From: Mycobacterium mantenii | GTDB taxonomy: Bacteria > Actinomycetota > Actinomycetes > Mycobacteriales > Mycobacteriaceae | NCBI RefSeq assembly: GCF_010731775.1 | Contig: NZ_AP022590.1 | Coordinates: 1,178,001-1,242,000, forward strand | DNA length: 64,000 nucleotides | Direction of reading: 5' to 3' | Shown: piece after piece, positions 1 through 8,985 of the stretch | How the letters are laid out: each line of letters starts with the position of its first letter | Position numbering within the stretch: the stretch's first letter is position 1 | The notes under the pieces: generated by a model | Database searches by the model: none | Told to the model about the DNA's origin: nothing | What the model saw: the letters and a program-made list of their open reading frames with translations, nothing else | Translations under genes and position numbers: made by a program

Positions 1-2
1 CT

Positions 3-1238
3 TCAGTCGCCATAGGGAGTGTAGGGGTAGTCGGTAATCGGCGCATAGCCGTCTTCGGTGATCACCACGATCTCCTCACTGCGATAGCCTCCCGTTCCGT
101 CCGCCCACATCACCGGTTCCAGCACCAGAACCATGCCGGGCGGAAAGACGAAGTTGTCGTCGAACTCCTCGCCGAGATCCGTTCCGATCATTGGCGCCTC
201 GGCAGGGTAGGTACCGATACCGTGGCCCAGATAGAAATGCGGCAACCACGGCTTGCGGCCACCGTTGGCCGCGATCGCGGCGCGTGCCAAATCACCCGAC
301 GTCACACCGGCTTTGGTCACCGCGAGCACCGCGTCCAGCACGGCTCGCCACTGCCGGAACTGGTCCTGTTGTCGCGGCGTGGGTTTCTCGCCGACCACCC
401 AGGTGCGGCCGAAGTCGGAGCAGTATCCGTGGTAGGTGATGCTGATGTCGGTCCACAGCACGTCGCCGGCCGCCAGTTCCCGATCGGTGGGCAACAGCGG
501 CAGGGCGAGATCGCCGTGCGTCGTCCACACTCCGGCCTCGCGTGAACTCGGCATCACCTGCCAAATGGCCTCGAGCATGTTGGTGGTGGCGCCCAGCTCG
601 AACGCGCGGCGGACGAACGTGGCCGAAAGATCGATCTGCCGCACGCCCGGCTTCAACGCCTTCTGCACGTCGACGATCGCCTCTTCGGTGATGCGGGCCG
701 CCCGGCGAAGGCAGGACAGCTCGTCGCGGGTCTTCACCAATTGCGCGGCACCGAGCACGATCGCCGCGTCCGTCGGCGGCCCCGCGGGGAACAGCGTGGC
801 CGCCGCCCGGCGCATGGCACCGGTGAGCTCGTCGACGGCGATGTTGGCCCCCGGCGGGACGAGCCCGGCCAGCTCCCGCGCGAACTCCTTTACCCCGTAC
901 TCGAATTCGAGGTAGGCGGGGCCGTGCAGATGGTCGTCCGGCACCGGATACTCCGCGGCCGCTCCGCTGCGGAACGGCATGAAAAGGTGCGGATGCACGT
1001 CTTCGGCGAGCACGACGGCGACCGGGCGCTCGACGTGCGACAGACCCGCGTCCAGAAGCGGCCAGCTGGCTCCGGTCGCGTATCCGACGTAGCCGTTCAT
1101 CAACAGGATCAACGCGTCGACGCCATGTTCGGCCATGGCGGACCGCAGCCGCGCTCCGATCTCGGCACGCATGCGGGCACAGTCCGGTGCGTCGGGTATG
1201 TCGAGCACCGAGCCGGGGGAGGTCACCGAGTTCGTCAT
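3..1238 (-). CDS. M24-family peptidase-like protein (Xaa-Pro aminopeptidase/creatinase fold)
   Basis: A 411-aa protein with the pita-bread M24 fold. The N-terminal half resembles creatinase-type N domains. The C-terminal half carries the metal-site landmarks of the family: TDI with a nearby D (WTDIS...SDFGRTW), HGIGTYPAEAP, and a late E (VLEPVMW and YRSEEIVVITEDG). The family cleaves Xaa-Pro bonds or hydrolyses small C-N substrates; the substrate here is unknown. The frame stays open far upstream, but ATG at 1238 is chosen because the M24 homology begins there and the start overlaps the upstream amidohydrolase stop by 4 bases (ATGA), which implies translational coupling. It is the last gene of a minus-strand catabolic run that begins with a TetR regulator. 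Confidence 0.85.
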   Translation of the reverse strand: MTNSVTSPGSVLDIPDAPDCARMRAEIGARLRSAMAEHGVDALILLMNGYVGYATGASWPLLDAGLSHVERPVAVVLAEDVHPHLFMPFRSGAAAEYPVPDDHLHGPAYLEFEYGVKEFARELAGLVPPGANIAVDELTGAMRRAAATLFPAGPPTDAAIVLGAAQLVKTRDELSCLRRAARITEEAIVDVQKALKPGVRQIDLSATFVRRAFELGATTNMLEAIWQVMPSSREAGVWTTHGDLALPLLPTDRELAAGDVLWTDISITYHGYCSDFGRTWVVGEKPTPRQQDQFRQWRAVLDAVLAVTKAGVTSGDLARAAIAANGGRKPWLPHFYLGHGIGTYPAEAPMIGTDLGEEFDDNFVFPPGMVLVLEPVMWADGTGGYRSEEIVVITEDGYAPITDYPYTPYGD

Positions 1239-2407
1239 GCCGGGATTCCCAGGAATTTTCTGATGTTGCCACCGACCACCCGCACCGCGTCCTCGGGGCC
1301 TACCGCCTCGACCACCGCGGCCAGCGATCTCTCCGAATAGCCGAACGTGCTTTCGTTGTGCGGGTAATCCGATGACCACATCACCTTGTCGATCCCGATC
1401 TCGTCGATCTGCCGCAGACCCAGTGGATCGACCATGAACGACGCGCACATGTGCGTGTCCCAGTAGTGGCGGGCATCGTGCTCCGGCCGGTGTGCCAGCA
1501 TGTGCCGGTAGGAGGCCAGCACATGCTCGGCGTCCTGCAGGGCCGTTAAGACCCAGGCGATTCCGCCTTCGAACCAGCCGATCCGCAGCCCCGGATGCCG
1601 GTCCAGGGTGCCGCCGAAGATATACTTGGAGAACATCTCTCGGAACGAGTCGATGTTGACCATCATGGCCACCGCGACGCTGTTGACCTCGCTGGGGAAC
1701 TTGGGCTGGCTCTCGCCGATGTGGTGCGTGACCGGCAGGCCGGCGTCTTGGATCTCGTCCCATACCGCCCGCATCGGGGTGCTCGAGTAATCGATGGGAT
1801 GGCCGTCGCGGTCGTTGCCCGGGCTGATCGGCATCAGAAACGTTCGCAGCCCCAACGATTTCAGCTCGGTCAACGTCCGCCGGGCGCCCGCCGGATCCCA
1901 CCAGTTGATCAGCCCGACCCCGTAGCAATGGCCTTCGGAGCGCTCCTGAACGCTGGCGATGTGCTCGTTGTAGACGCGAAAGATCCGCTCGCGAATCTCG
2001 TGGTCGGGGTGGTGGAACAGCGCGAGCACCGCGTTAGGGAAGGCCAGTTCCTTGTCGACGCCGTCTTCGGCGAGCTCGCGAACACGGGCATCGACGTTGT
2101 TGGTGGCCGCCCCCGCGAGATCGTCGTATTGCATGAGCACCGCGCTGAAATCGCCGACCACCATTGATTCTCCGGGCCGGCCGAGCAGATACGCGCCGTC
2201 CTCATACCAGATCCGCGGGGCCTGATCCTTGAGTTCGTCGGGAAAGCCCTCGTAGAAGATGTCGTCGGCCACCGACATGTGGTTGTCGGCGGAGAACACC
2301 TCGGTGCCGGCCGGCAGGCCGGTGTCGAATCCGGCCGCGTGACCGCGGCGGTCCTTGGGCGCACCGAGCACGCCTTCGGGATAGAGGGTTTGGGCTGGAG
2401 CGGACAT
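1235..2407 (-). CDS. TIM-barrel amidohydrolase (amidohydrolase_2 family)
   Basis: A 390-aa metal-dependent hydrolase or decarboxylase of the amidohydrolase_2 superfamily, to which gamma-resorcylate and ACMSD-type decarboxylases also belong. Visible landmarks are the early SADNHMSVADD segment, a HHIGESQPKFPS loop with the mid-barrel histidine, and the C-terminal WSSDYPHNES motif that supplies the catalytic Asp. Mycobacteria carry many paralogues of this type in sterol and aromatic catabolic clusters, and the substrate cannot be read from sequence. It overlaps the downstream M24 gene by 4 bases. A 208-base gap with a possible terminator separates it from the upstream SDR, so it may have its own promoter. 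Confidence 0.85.
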   Translation of the reverse strand: MSAPAQTLYPEGVLGAPKDRRGHAAGFDTGLPAGTEVFSADNHMSVADDIFYEGFPDELKDQAPRIWYEDGAYLLGRPGESMVVGDFSAVLMQYDDLAGAATNNVDARVRELAEDGVDKELAFPNAVLALFHHPDHEIRERIFRVYNEHIASVQERSEGHCYGVGLINWWDPAGARRTLTELKSLGLRTFLMPISPGNDRDGHPIDYSSTPMRAVWDEIQDAGLPVTHHIGESQPKFPSEVNSVAVAMMVNIDSFREMFSKYIFGGTLDRHPGLRIGWFEGGIAWVLTALQDAEHVLASYRHMLAHRPEHDARHYWDTHMCASFMVDPLGLRQIDEIGIDKVMWSSDYPHNESTFGYSERSLAAVVEAVGPEDAVRVVGGNIRKFLGIPA

Positions 2408-2526
2408 CGTCGTCCCTTCGTTGCGATCACCTGCTGAGCAGACCGACCTGGTCCAGGTCGGTGAGATACTTGTCGATCAACTGCTTGAGACGTGGGGCAT
2501 GGTGCGGCCCGCATGTTCCACGGCCG

Positions 2527-2545
2527 CCCGGAACCGGTCTCCGGG
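2527..2545 (-). terminator. Possible stem-loop between SDR and amidohydrolase genes
   Basis: Perfect 6-bp inverted repeat CCCGGA/TCCGGG with a 7-nt loop, downstream of the SDR stop at 2616 on the minus strand and upstream of the amidohydrolase start. There is no U-tract, which is usual for mycobacterial terminator-like hairpins. It may instead be a chance GC-rich repeat. Confidence 0.3.
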
Positions 2546-2615
2546 CACCGGGGAGCCGACCCGGGTCTTTGACGTCACTGCGACCGACGAACACCATCTG
2601 TCACCACCTTCGATG

Positions 2616-3563
2616 TCAACCCGGGTAGCTCACACCGGTGAGCTGTTCGGAGAGCTGCCACAGCCGTCGCATGTCGGGCTCGCTGCGCGCCAGGCGGGGG
2701 ACACCGGCGAAAGTGACACCGCCCCTGGTGGTTTCGTAGAAGCCGCGCGGCCCGTAGTATTTGCCGCCCCGCGCATCGGGCGATACCGCCGCGTAGAGGG
2801 TCGGCTTGATGCCTTCGTCGATGTCGAGCCACATGAACGGCAGCAACCGCCACGTCAGCCGCGTGATCCGGGCCTGCAAAGTCGGTTTGGTGCGGCCGTA
2901 CGAGGCGCCACTGAGCAGGTTGGTTTTGGACAGGCCGGGGTGCGCGGCGTTGGACATCAACCCCCAACCATCCTGGCGGCTGCGCCGATCCAGTTCGACG
3001 GCGAACATCAGCTGCGCCAATTTGGCAATGCCATAGGAGTGCATGGGTTTGTAGCCGTGTTGCGCGTCGACGTCGTCGAATTCGAGAGCGCGCTGGGTCG
3101 CGGCGATGCTGCTGACGGTCACGACTCGTGCGGATTCCGCCGCCCGCAGCAGCCCCAGCAGCCGCCCGGTCAACGCGAAATGCCCTAAATGGTTCGTCCC
3201 GAACTGCAATTCGAATCCATCGCTGGTCTGTTGCCGTTCCGGGGGCGTCATGACGCCCGCGTTGTTGATCAGGATGTCGATCGGGCGACCTGCTGCGATC
3301 AATTCCTCGCTCAGCGTGGCGACGCTGGACAGCGACGACACGTCGAGCTGCCTGGTGCTGAGCTTGGCCTGGGGCACCTCCCGGCGGATCTCGGCGATCG
3401 CCCGGTCGCCCTTGACCCGGTCGCGGATTGCCATCACCACGTCGGCGCCCGCGGCCGAGAGCCGCTTCGCCAGCCCGAACCCCAAACCGCTGTTGGCCCC
3501 GGTCACTACGGCGAATCTGCCACGCAGATCGGGAACGTCCAGCGACAGATCGGGCTTCACCAT
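2616..3563 (-). CDS. Short-chain dehydrogenase/reductase (retinol dehydrogenase-like)
   Basis: A 315-aa NAD(P)-dependent oxidoreductase. The Rossmann glycine motif TGANSGLG lies near residue 20, followed by the NNAG motif and the SYGIAKLA segment that holds the catalytic Tyr-x3-Lys. The extended C-terminal part with HPGLSKTNL resembles the retinol-dehydrogenase/WW-oxidoreductase SDR group common in mycobacteria. The open frame runs further upstream into the P450 gene, but ATG at 3563 starts just before the Rossmann fold and overlaps the P450 stop by 7 bases. It probably oxidises or reduces an alcohol or ketone intermediate made by the neighbouring P450. Confidence 0.88.
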   Translation of the reverse strand: MVKPDLSLDVPDLRGRFAVVTGANSGLGFGLAKRLSAAGADVVMAIRDRVKGDRAIAEIRREVPQAKLSTRQLDVSSLSSVATLSEELIAAGRPIDILINNAGVMTPPERQQTSDGFELQFGTNHLGHFALTGRLLGLLRAAESARVVTVSSIAATQRALEFDDVDAQHGYKPMHSYGIAKLAQLMFAVELDRRSRQDGWGLMSNAAHPGLSKTNLLSGASYGRTKPTLQARITRLTWRLLPFMWLDIDEGIKPTLYAAVSPDARGGKYYGPRGFYETTRGGVTFAGVPRLARSEPDMRRLWQLSEQLTGVSYPG

Positions 3564-4780
3564 GTCACGGGCAGCTCGTAGAGACCGTAGGCCAGCGCAT
3601 CGTGCTTGAACGGAAGTTCGTCCAGCGGCACCGCGAGCTGCAGTGTCGGGACGCTGCGCAACAGGGTGGGCAGCACGATCTGCAATTCCATGCGCGCCAG
3701 CTGCTGACCCACGCATTGGTGGCGCCCGTAGCCGAACCCGACATGCGGCCCGTCCGCACGGAGCAAGTCCAGTCGGTCGGGACTGGGGAACTGGCGGACA
3801 TCCCAGTTCGCGGGGGCCACGTCGAGGATGATGCCGTCACCCGCCCGGATGGTCTCACCGCCAATCTCGATGTCCTCGAGGGCAATTCGCCGCTGGCCGG
3901 TCTGGATGATGCTCAGGTAGCGCATCAGCTCTTCGACCGCGGTGGCGATTACCTTCGGATCGTCGGTGTCGCGCAGCAGCGCACGCTGGTCGGGATGTTC
4001 GAGCAACGCCGCAATGCTCAGACTGATCATGTTCGCGGTGGTCTCATGGCCCGCGATCAGCACGCCAGTGGCCAGTTGCGCGGCTTCCCGCACGCTGAGC
4101 TCCTCGGCGCTGACCCGCTCGGCGAGGTCGGACACCAAATCCTCTGAGGGGCTTTGCATTTTCGTCCGAACCAGGTTGGCCAGGTACTTCGCCAACGAGG
4201 CGGCGCCCTGGGCGGTGTCCTCCTCGGTCGCGTACCGGCCCATGCCCCGCTGGGCTTGCGTCTGGAAGAATTCCGCGTCCTCATAGGGCACGCCGAGCAG
4301 TTCGCTGATGACCAGGGAGGGGACCGGCAACGACAGGGTGCTGACGATGTCGCCCGGCTTCGGACCCGCCAGCAGGGCGTCGAGGTGGTCGTCGGTGATC
4401 TTCTGTACCGCCGGCCGCAACGCCTCAACTCGCTTGAAGGTGAACGGTTTAGACAGCATCCGGCGGAATCGGGTGTGTTCCTCGGCGTCGGAGGTGAACA
4501 CCGAACGAGGGCGCTTGTCCACCGTGGCCAGCATGCCCGCGTTCCAGTGCGGGTAGCCCGGCAGCCGGTCGTCGACACTCGTGCGCGAGTCGGTGAACAG
4601 CGCGCGTATCGCGTCGTAGCCGTGGATCAGCCAGGGGGTGCTGTCGTCCCAGATCCGGACCCTGCTCAGCTGCTTGTCGGCGTTGAGCTCCAACACCTTC
4701 GGAGGCGGGGCGAACGGGCAGCCGGGCGCCCGCGTCATCGGGAACTCCGGGATATCGGTGGCGGTGGATCCTTCGGTCAT
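3557..4780 (-). CDS. Cytochrome P450
   Basis: A 407-aa bacterial class I P450 monooxygenase. It shows the I-helix oxygen-activation motif AGHETT, the K-helix ExxR (EELMR), and the heme-binding loop [15 protein letters not shown] with the thiolate ligand near Cys356. Such enzymes take electrons from a ferredoxin, and none is encoded beside it. ATG at 4780 gives the usual family length and overlaps the end of the upstream TetR gene by 4 bases (ATGA). The TetR-P450-SDR order suggests a regulated hydroxylation followed by alcohol oxidation. The CYP family is not assigned here. Confidence 0.93.
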   Translation of the reverse strand: MTEGSTATDIPEFPMTRAPGCPFAPPPKVLELNADKQLSRVRIWDDSTPWLIHGYDAIRALFTDSRTSVDDRLPGYPHWNAGMLATVDKRPRSVFTSDAEEHTRFRRMLSKPFTFKRVEALRPAVQKITDDHLDALLAGPKPGDIVSTLSLPVPSLVISELLGVPYEDAEFFQTQAQRGMGRYATEEDTAQGAASLAKYLANLVRTKMQSPSEDLVSDLAERVSAEELSVREAAQLATGVLIAGHETTANMISLSIAALLEHPDQRALLRDTDDPKVIATAVEELMRYLSIIQTGQRRIALEDIEIGGETIRAGDGIILDVAPANWDVRQFPSPDRLDLLRADGPHVGFGYGRHQCVGQQLARMELQIVLPTLLRSVPTLQLAVPLDELPFKHDALAYGLYELPVTW

Positions 4781-5484
4781 CGTGCTCCTTGGTTGTTGGC
4801 CTGCGCCGCTGGCTGTGCTGGTTGGCCGCCGGCCGCGCCCACGTGGACCGGCGCGCGCCACAGGCCGACGATCGCGTCGATCAGTCCTTCGCCGGCCACC
4901 GGCCACGGCGAACGCGACCGGGGTCCGTGTTCGGCCAGTGCGCCTTCGTGTTCCGCGCAGGTGTGCATGAGCAGGTTGCGCACCATCACCATCCGTTCGG
5001 ACCGGACCCGCTTGGGCAGCTCCGGAAGGCAGCGGTTGATGCCGTCGAGCGTCTGCACCAGCAACGGCGACGCCAGTGCGTCTTTGGTGACCACGTGGCG
5101 GTAGGTGGGATCGGCCATGGCCTGCGCGGCGAACCGGGCGTACCAGGTCGGGGTGCCCAGCGCGGACAGATGATCGGTCAAGGGGCGCACCAGCGCGCCG
5201 ACCCAATCCCGTAGCTCGGTCGAATCGCCGATGGAGGCCAGCATGTGGGCGCGCAGCTTCTCGATCGGCTCGCGATGCTTGCTCTCGATCGCGCGGAGCA
5301 GGTCGACCCGGGTGCCGAAGTGGTAGCACGCCGCGGCGTTGTTGCCCTGTCCGGCGGCCTCGCTGATCTGCCGGTTCGAGACGGCATACATCCCGCGTTC
5401 GGCGAAGAGCACTTCGGCGGCCGACAGGATCGCCTCTCGGGTGCCCGTCGACCTGTCGGGGCGAGCGATCCGCTCGGCGGTCAT
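4777..5484 (-). CDS. TetR/AcrR-family transcriptional regulator
   Basis: A 235-aa regulator with an N-terminal helix-turn-helix (AILSAAEVLFAERGMYAVSNRQISEAAG...AACYHFGTRVDLLRAI) and a ligand-binding C-terminal domain. The HTH recognition segment is slightly unusual because the common N-x-YxHF pattern reads NAAACYHF. ATG at 5484 is preferred over an in-frame start 13 codons upstream. It is first in the minus-strand run, overlaps the P450 start, and probably represses this run and perhaps the divergent oxidoreductase. The C-terminal tail is Ala/Gln/Pro-rich. Confidence 0.88.
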   Translation of the reverse strand: MTAERIARPDRSTGTREAILSAAEVLFAERGMYAVSNRQISEAAGQGNNAAACYHFGTRVDLLRAIESKHREPIEKLRAHMLASIGDSTELRDWVGALVRPLTDHLSALGTPTWYARFAAQAMADPTYRHVVTKDALASPLLVQTLDGINRCLPELPKRVRSERMVMVRNLLMHTCAEHEGALAEHGPRSRSPWPVAGEGLIDAIVGLWRAPVHVGAAGGQPAQPAAQANNQGAR

Positions 5485-5636
5485 CGCCTCAGTGAACACC
5501 CCGCGCCTTGTTAAATCAAGCAATTTATTTATTCACCCGCAGCCGGAACGAGATGGTCAGCGAAACCCCGGTTCGTCGACCGCATTTCATCGTCCTGACG
5601 CCCCCGATCCGGCACCCGGGGAATACAGTCGTCGGA
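5485..5636. promoter_or_regulatory. Divergent promoter region with AT-rich patch
   Basis: The 152-base space between the TetR gene and the divergent deazaflavin-type gene holds an unusually AT-rich stretch (about 5510-5533). Within it CTTG-N6-CAAG at 5507-5520 is a small dyad. In this position it is a candidate TetR autoregulatory operator over the promoter. The arms are only 4 bp, so support is weak. Confidence 0.35.
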
Positions 5637-6113
5637 ATGAATCCGCTGCAGCGGTTGGCCCGCAATCCGACGGCCTACCGCTGGCTGGTTCTCAACGGCC
5701 GCCAGGTCGTGGAAGGCCTCGAATCCCTGCTGCGGTTCCTGACGGGCGGACGGCTCGGTGTGCTGGATCTGGCCGGCCTGCCCAACGTGCGGATCACCGT
5801 GTCGGGCCGGAAGACCGGGCTCGCCCGCAGCGCGACCGTGCAGTGCGTCCCGTTCCGCGACGGCCTGCTGCTGGTCGGATCGAACTGGGGGCGCGCGTGT
5901 CACCCGTCCTGGTCGGCGAATCTCAAAGCGGCGCAACGGGTCACCGTGCGCCGGCGCGGCCGCCGCTTCGTGACGACGGTGCGGCTGCTCGGTGGCGCGG
6001 AACGCGACGAAGCGTGGGCCGAGGCGCTGGCGACCTGGCCGAATTATCGGGTCGCCCAGGATCGCGTCGGCCGCCGCCGGTTTCGGCTGTTTCTTCTGAC
6101 GCCCACCCCGTGA
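5637..6113 (+). CDS. Nitroreductase/deazaflavin-dependent oxidoreductase (DUF385, FDOR-like)
   Basis: A 158-aa split-barrel protein of the DUF385/Ddn-related group that uses F420 (or FMN) in actinobacteria. Family landmarks are LPNVRITVSGRKTG near the N-terminus, then LLLVGSNWG, a HPSWSANLKA segment and a basic strand (VTVRRRGRRF). The frame is open from 5508, but ATG at 5637 places the start just before the conserved region. An upstream in-frame ATG at 5553 cannot be excluded. It is divergent from the TetR-P450 run and convergent with the lipoprotein gene. Confidence 0.8.
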   Translation: MNPLQRLARNPTAYRWLVLNGRQVVEGLESLLRFLTGGRLGVLDLAGLPNVRITVSGRKTGLARSATVQCVPFRDGLLLVGSNWGRACHPSWSANLKAAQRVTVRRRGRRFVTTVRLLGGAERDEAWAEALATWPNYRVAQDRVGRRRFRLFLLTPTP

Positions 6114-6137
6114 TTGGAGCGGCCGTCGCATCCGCGT

Positions 6138-6755
6138 CTACCCGCCGAGGCCGTTCTTGACTGCGGCGTCTTGTTTTTGGCCCACGTCGGTCACGAAGTC
6201 CGGCGGCACCAGGGCGCTGGGGGGCCCGTCGAATTCCAATTCGACGAAGGCCCGGCCCTCGGTGAACAGCAGCACGGTCACTCCCTTGGCGCCGTCGGGC
6301 GACGGGCCCGAGATCGTGGTGCCACCGGTGCCGACGGCGATCGGCTCGGGCGTCCCGTGGACGTAACCGTCATGGGTCGACTTGGCCGATTCCAGCGCGC
6401 GCTGCGCGGCCACGGGATCGGGCAGGATCTGAATGCTGTCAATGATCACGTGCGTGCGGTCGTTGTTGCTGAAGGTGGTGCTGGCCCCGGGCTGGCCGTT
6501 CGGGTTGTTGGTCGGCGGGGTGGCGGTGAAAACCTCGGGTGCGTTGATATCGCCGGCCGCGATGAGTAACCGGGTGTAGTCCGACGGTTGGGCGGATGCG
6601 GACGTCGGCGTCGCGGTGTGGCCGGCCGAACTCGAAGCGGTCGATGATGGTGTGGCCGGCGATGACTTCGATCCGTTGCCGCAGCCGGCGACCGCCGCGC
6701 CGGCCAGCGCCACCGTCAGCGACACTCCAACCGCAAGCCTCGAGAATTTGCTCAT
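6138..6755 (-). CDS. Secreted lipoprotein (paralogue of 7423-8049)
   Basis: A 205-aa predicted lipoprotein. The N-terminal signal peptide ends in a lipobox AVAGC with the lipidated Cys at residue 25, followed by a Ser/Thr/Pro/Ala-rich linker and a globular domain of about 140 residues. The domain shares DINAP, FTA(T/A)PPT-NPNGQPG, VLLFTEG, PPDFV-DVGQKQDAA and a Gly-rich end with the lipoprotein at 7423-8049, so the two are clear paralogues. Function is unknown. The start at 6755 follows a GGAAGG Shine-Dalgarno and gives a normal signal peptide. It lies downstream of the DUF2231 membrane gene on the same strand. Confidence 0.82.
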   Translation of the reverse strand: MSKFSRLAVGVSLTVALAGAAVAGCGNGSKSSPATPSSTASSSAGHTATPTSASAQPSDYTRLLIAAGDINAPEVFTATPPTNNPNGQPGASTTFSNNDRTHVIIDSIQILPDPVAAQRALESAKSTHDGYVHGTPEPIAVGTGGTTISGPSPDGAKGVTVLLFTEGRAFVELEFDGPPSALVPPDFVTDVGQKQDAAVKNGLGG

Positions 6756-6900
6756 GGACGTTTCCTTCCGCCCCCGGCTTGGACACCGCAAAGGTAACGC
6801 AACACAAGCACTGATGTTGGGGAACGTGGTTAGTGCGTGGCAGTTACCCCGGCGGTGCCCGCCCGGGCCGAAGAACGGTTAGTTGCCGCGCGCGTCGTCG

Positions 6901-7392
6901 TCAGCCCGCGTGATTCTTGGTCAGGTGCGCGATCTCGCTGCCCCAGACCGATTGCGCGCCTGCGTCGCCCACGCGGTAGACCTGAACCATCGACGAGATC
7001 CCCGCCGCTAGCGCAAGGATCGCGACGAGTGTCTGGGCGGCGACGCGGCTCTTCTCGGAGCGGCGTTCGATCATTCGCAGGATCACAAGCACGATGGCAA
7101 CCGCCAGTAGCGCGGCGGAGAAGTAATTCATCAGGCTGCCCCGCTCGGCGTGTTCGCGCAGGATCGGGCTGGGATTCGTTCTCAAGCCGTAGAGCCATCC
7201 GCCGGCATTGATGGTGATGGGCGTGACCACCATGGTGATTGCGGCCAGGAGCAGCGTGAGCCACATCAGCTGCCCGCGCCGGGCCGCGGGCCACAACCCG
7301 CATACGATGTCGAGCAGGGCGGTCAACGGCACCAGCACCACGACCAAATGCAGCAGCAGGGCATGAGCCGGCATGCCGTTGATGATGTCCAT
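6901..7392 (-). CDS. DUF2231-type membrane protein
   Basis: A 163-aa integral membrane protein with four hydrophobic segments, at about residues 12-32, 42-62, 87-107 and 118-136. The N-terminal PAHALLLHLVVVLVPLTAL with its conserved histidines matches the DUF2231 family of predicted membrane proteins, whose histidines suggest heme or metal binding; the function is not established. It sits between two paralogous lipoprotein genes on the same strand, which suggests one envelope module. Confidence 0.8.
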   Translation of the reverse strand: MDIINGMPAHALLLHLVVVLVPLTALLDIVCGLWPAARRGQLMWLTLLLAAITMVVTPITINAGGWLYGLRTNPSPILREHAERGSLMNYFSAALLAVAIVLVILRMIERRSEKSRVAAQTLVAILALAAGISSMVQVYRVGDAGAQSVWGSEIAHLTKNHAG

Positions 7393-7422
7393 AGCGTCCC
7401 CCCGATGGTGGTAGCGCGGCGC

Positions 7423-8049
7423 TTAGCTGCCGAGCCCCTTCTTGATGGCCGCATCTTGCTTCTGGCCGACGTCGTTGACGAAGTCTGGCGGGGCGAGCGT
7501 GTCAGTCGGGCCATCGAATTCCATCGTGGCAAGCGCCTTGCCCTCGGTGAAGAGCAGGATCACCACACCCTTGCTGCGGTCCGGGGTGTTACCCATCAGC
7601 ATCGTGCCGCCGCTGCCGACGTTCGACGGTTGCGTGGTCGGATCCTTGATTGCAGCACCCTGTTGACCCTTCGCCGCGTTCAACGCGTTGGTGGCAGCGG
7701 CGGGGTCGTCGTAGACGCCGATGGTGACCGTGATGGCGTGACTACCGTCGTCGTCCTTGAAGGTGGTCGCGACGCCCGGCTGGCCATTGGGATTGGCGGT
7801 CGGAGGAGCGGCGGTGAAGGGGACCGGGGCGTTGATGTCACTCGGCTGGATGAGCAGCTTGGCGTACTCGTTCGGCTGCGCCGGCGCCGATGACGCCGGG
7901 GCCGGCCCTGGGCTGCTGATGGCCGACGTTGCCGAGGTAGCCGACCCCGACTTCGACGGCGACGGCTGCGGCTTGTTGCCGCCACAGCCGGCTATTGAAA
8001 CCGCCAGTGCCGTCGTCGCTGCGACACCCGCGACCACCGCTGGTGACAT
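7423..8049 (-). CDS. Secreted lipoprotein (paralogue of 6138-6755)
   Basis: A 208-aa predicted lipoprotein with signal peptide and lipobox SIAGC (Cys at residue 22), then a Ser/Pro/Ala linker and the same globular domain as the paralogue two genes downstream. ATG at 8049 is used. An in-frame TTG at 8055, better spaced from the AAGGAG upstream, is an equally possible start, and longer in-frame starts reach 8115. The gene follows the sigma factor gene, but a strong hairpin lies between them, so separate transcription is likely. Confidence 0.82.
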   Translation of the reverse strand: MSPAVVAGVAATTALAVSIAGCGGNKPQPSPSKSGSATSATSAISSPGPAPASSAPAQPNEYAKLLIQPSDINAPVPFTAAPPTANPNGQPGVATTFKDDDGSHAITVTIGVYDDPAAATNALNAAKGQQGAAIKDPTTQPSNVGSGGTMLMGNTPDRSKGVVILLFTEGKALATMEFDGPTDTLAPPDFVNDVGQKQDAAIKKGLGS

Positions 8050-8123
8050 CCTCAATCGGATCGAACTCCTTCCAGGTCTTCCTGGCGACAAAGTCGGGTT
8101 GTCCTTCGATCGCACAGTACAGT

Positions 8124-8150
8124 GCTGCGCGGCAGGGGATGCCGCGCAGC
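8124..8150 (-). terminator. Strong hairpin downstream of the sigma factor gene
   Basis: A perfect 11-bp stem (GCTGCGCGGCA with its exact complement) around a GGGGA loop begins 22 bases after the sigma factor stop on the minus strand. No U-run follows, as is usual for mycobacterial terminators. It should separate the sigma gene from the lipoprotein gene. Confidence 0.7.
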
Positions 8151-8172
8151 GTCCTGGGGGAGTTGAGCCGGG

Positions 8173-8985
8173 CTATTCGAGTTGATCGCGCAGGGAGCTC
8201 AGCGTGTTTGCCAGGATGCGGGACACCTGCATCTGCGAGACCCCGATCCGCTCTGCGATCTGGCTTTGCGTCATGGATTCGAAGAACCGCATGCGCAATA
8301 CCTCGCGTTCGCGCTCCGGGAGGGTGGCGACCAGAACCCGCAGCGCCTCCCGATTGGTGATGTGCTCGATCTGCGGATCGATATCGCCGACCGAGTCGGC
8401 CACCGAGCGGGGCGTGCCCGAACTGTCGGCGCCCCGCGGTGCATCCAGGGAGTCGAGCCGATAGGCGTCGCCCGCGACGAGGCATTCAACGATCTCCTCG
8501 CGGGGTACCTCGAGCACCTGAGAAAGTTCACCGGCGGTGGGTGCGCGCCCGAGCTGTTGGGATAGTTCCGCGGTCGTCCTGCTGATCTGCACGTGCAGCT
8601 CACGCAGCCGCCGCGGGACGCGCATCCCCCAGCTGTAGTCGCGGAAGTAACGCCGGACCTCTCCCATCATGGTGGGCACCGCGAACCCGATGAAGCTCGG
8701 ACCCTTTGCGGGGTCGAACCGGTTGACGGCGTTCATCAGCCCCAGCCGCGCGACCTGAATCAGGTCTTCCAGGCCCTCGCCCCGGCGGGCGAAGTGGCTG
8801 GCCACGTGGTCTGCCAGCGGCAGGCACCGAGACACGATGCGTTCGCGTTGATGGGCGTACTCGTGCGATTCGGCGGGCAGTTGCTGCAGTGCCAGAAACA
8901 TCTCGACGACATCGTCGTATGAATCGTCGTTCTTCCTGGTCGGCCGCGGCGGGGCCGGACGGGTTGCAGAAATTACATTGGTCAT
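8173..8985 (-). CDS. RNA polymerase sigma factor, SigB/SigF/SigG family
   Basis: A 270-aa alternative sigma factor. Region 2 is clear (GLEDLIQVARLGLMNAVNRFDPAKG followed by the FAVPTMMGEVRRYFRD core), then region 3 (LPRRLRELHVQI-like), then region 4 with the LPEREREVLRMRF and TQSQIAERIGVSQMQVSRIL helix-turn-helix. It resembles SigF and its paralogues. M. tuberculosis sigF follows the anti-sigma gene rsbW, but no rsbW-like kinase, anti-anti-sigma or phosphatase gene is present here, so this is more likely a SigF paralogue than sigF itself. ATG at 8985 gives the family length. Two lipoprotein genes and DUF2231 lie downstream. Confidence 0.88.
   Translation of the reverse strand: MTNVISATRPAPPRPTRKNDDSYDDVVEMFLALQQLPAESHEYAHQRERIVSRCLPLADHVASHFARRGEGLEDLIQVARLGLMNAVNRFDPAKGPSFIGFAVPTMMGEVRRYFRDYSWGMRVPRRLRELHVQISRTTAELSQQLGRAPTAGELSQVLEVPREEIVECLVAGDAYRLDSLDAPRGADSSGTPRSVADSVGDIDPQIEHITNREALRVLVATLPEREREVLRMRFFESMTQSQIAERIGVSQMQVSRILANTLSSLRDQLE

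Noticed and set aside
3557..5329. A single 590-codon P450 fusion protein
   Set aside because: The N-terminal 180 codons are the TetR gene read in another frame; the true P450 start is at 4780.
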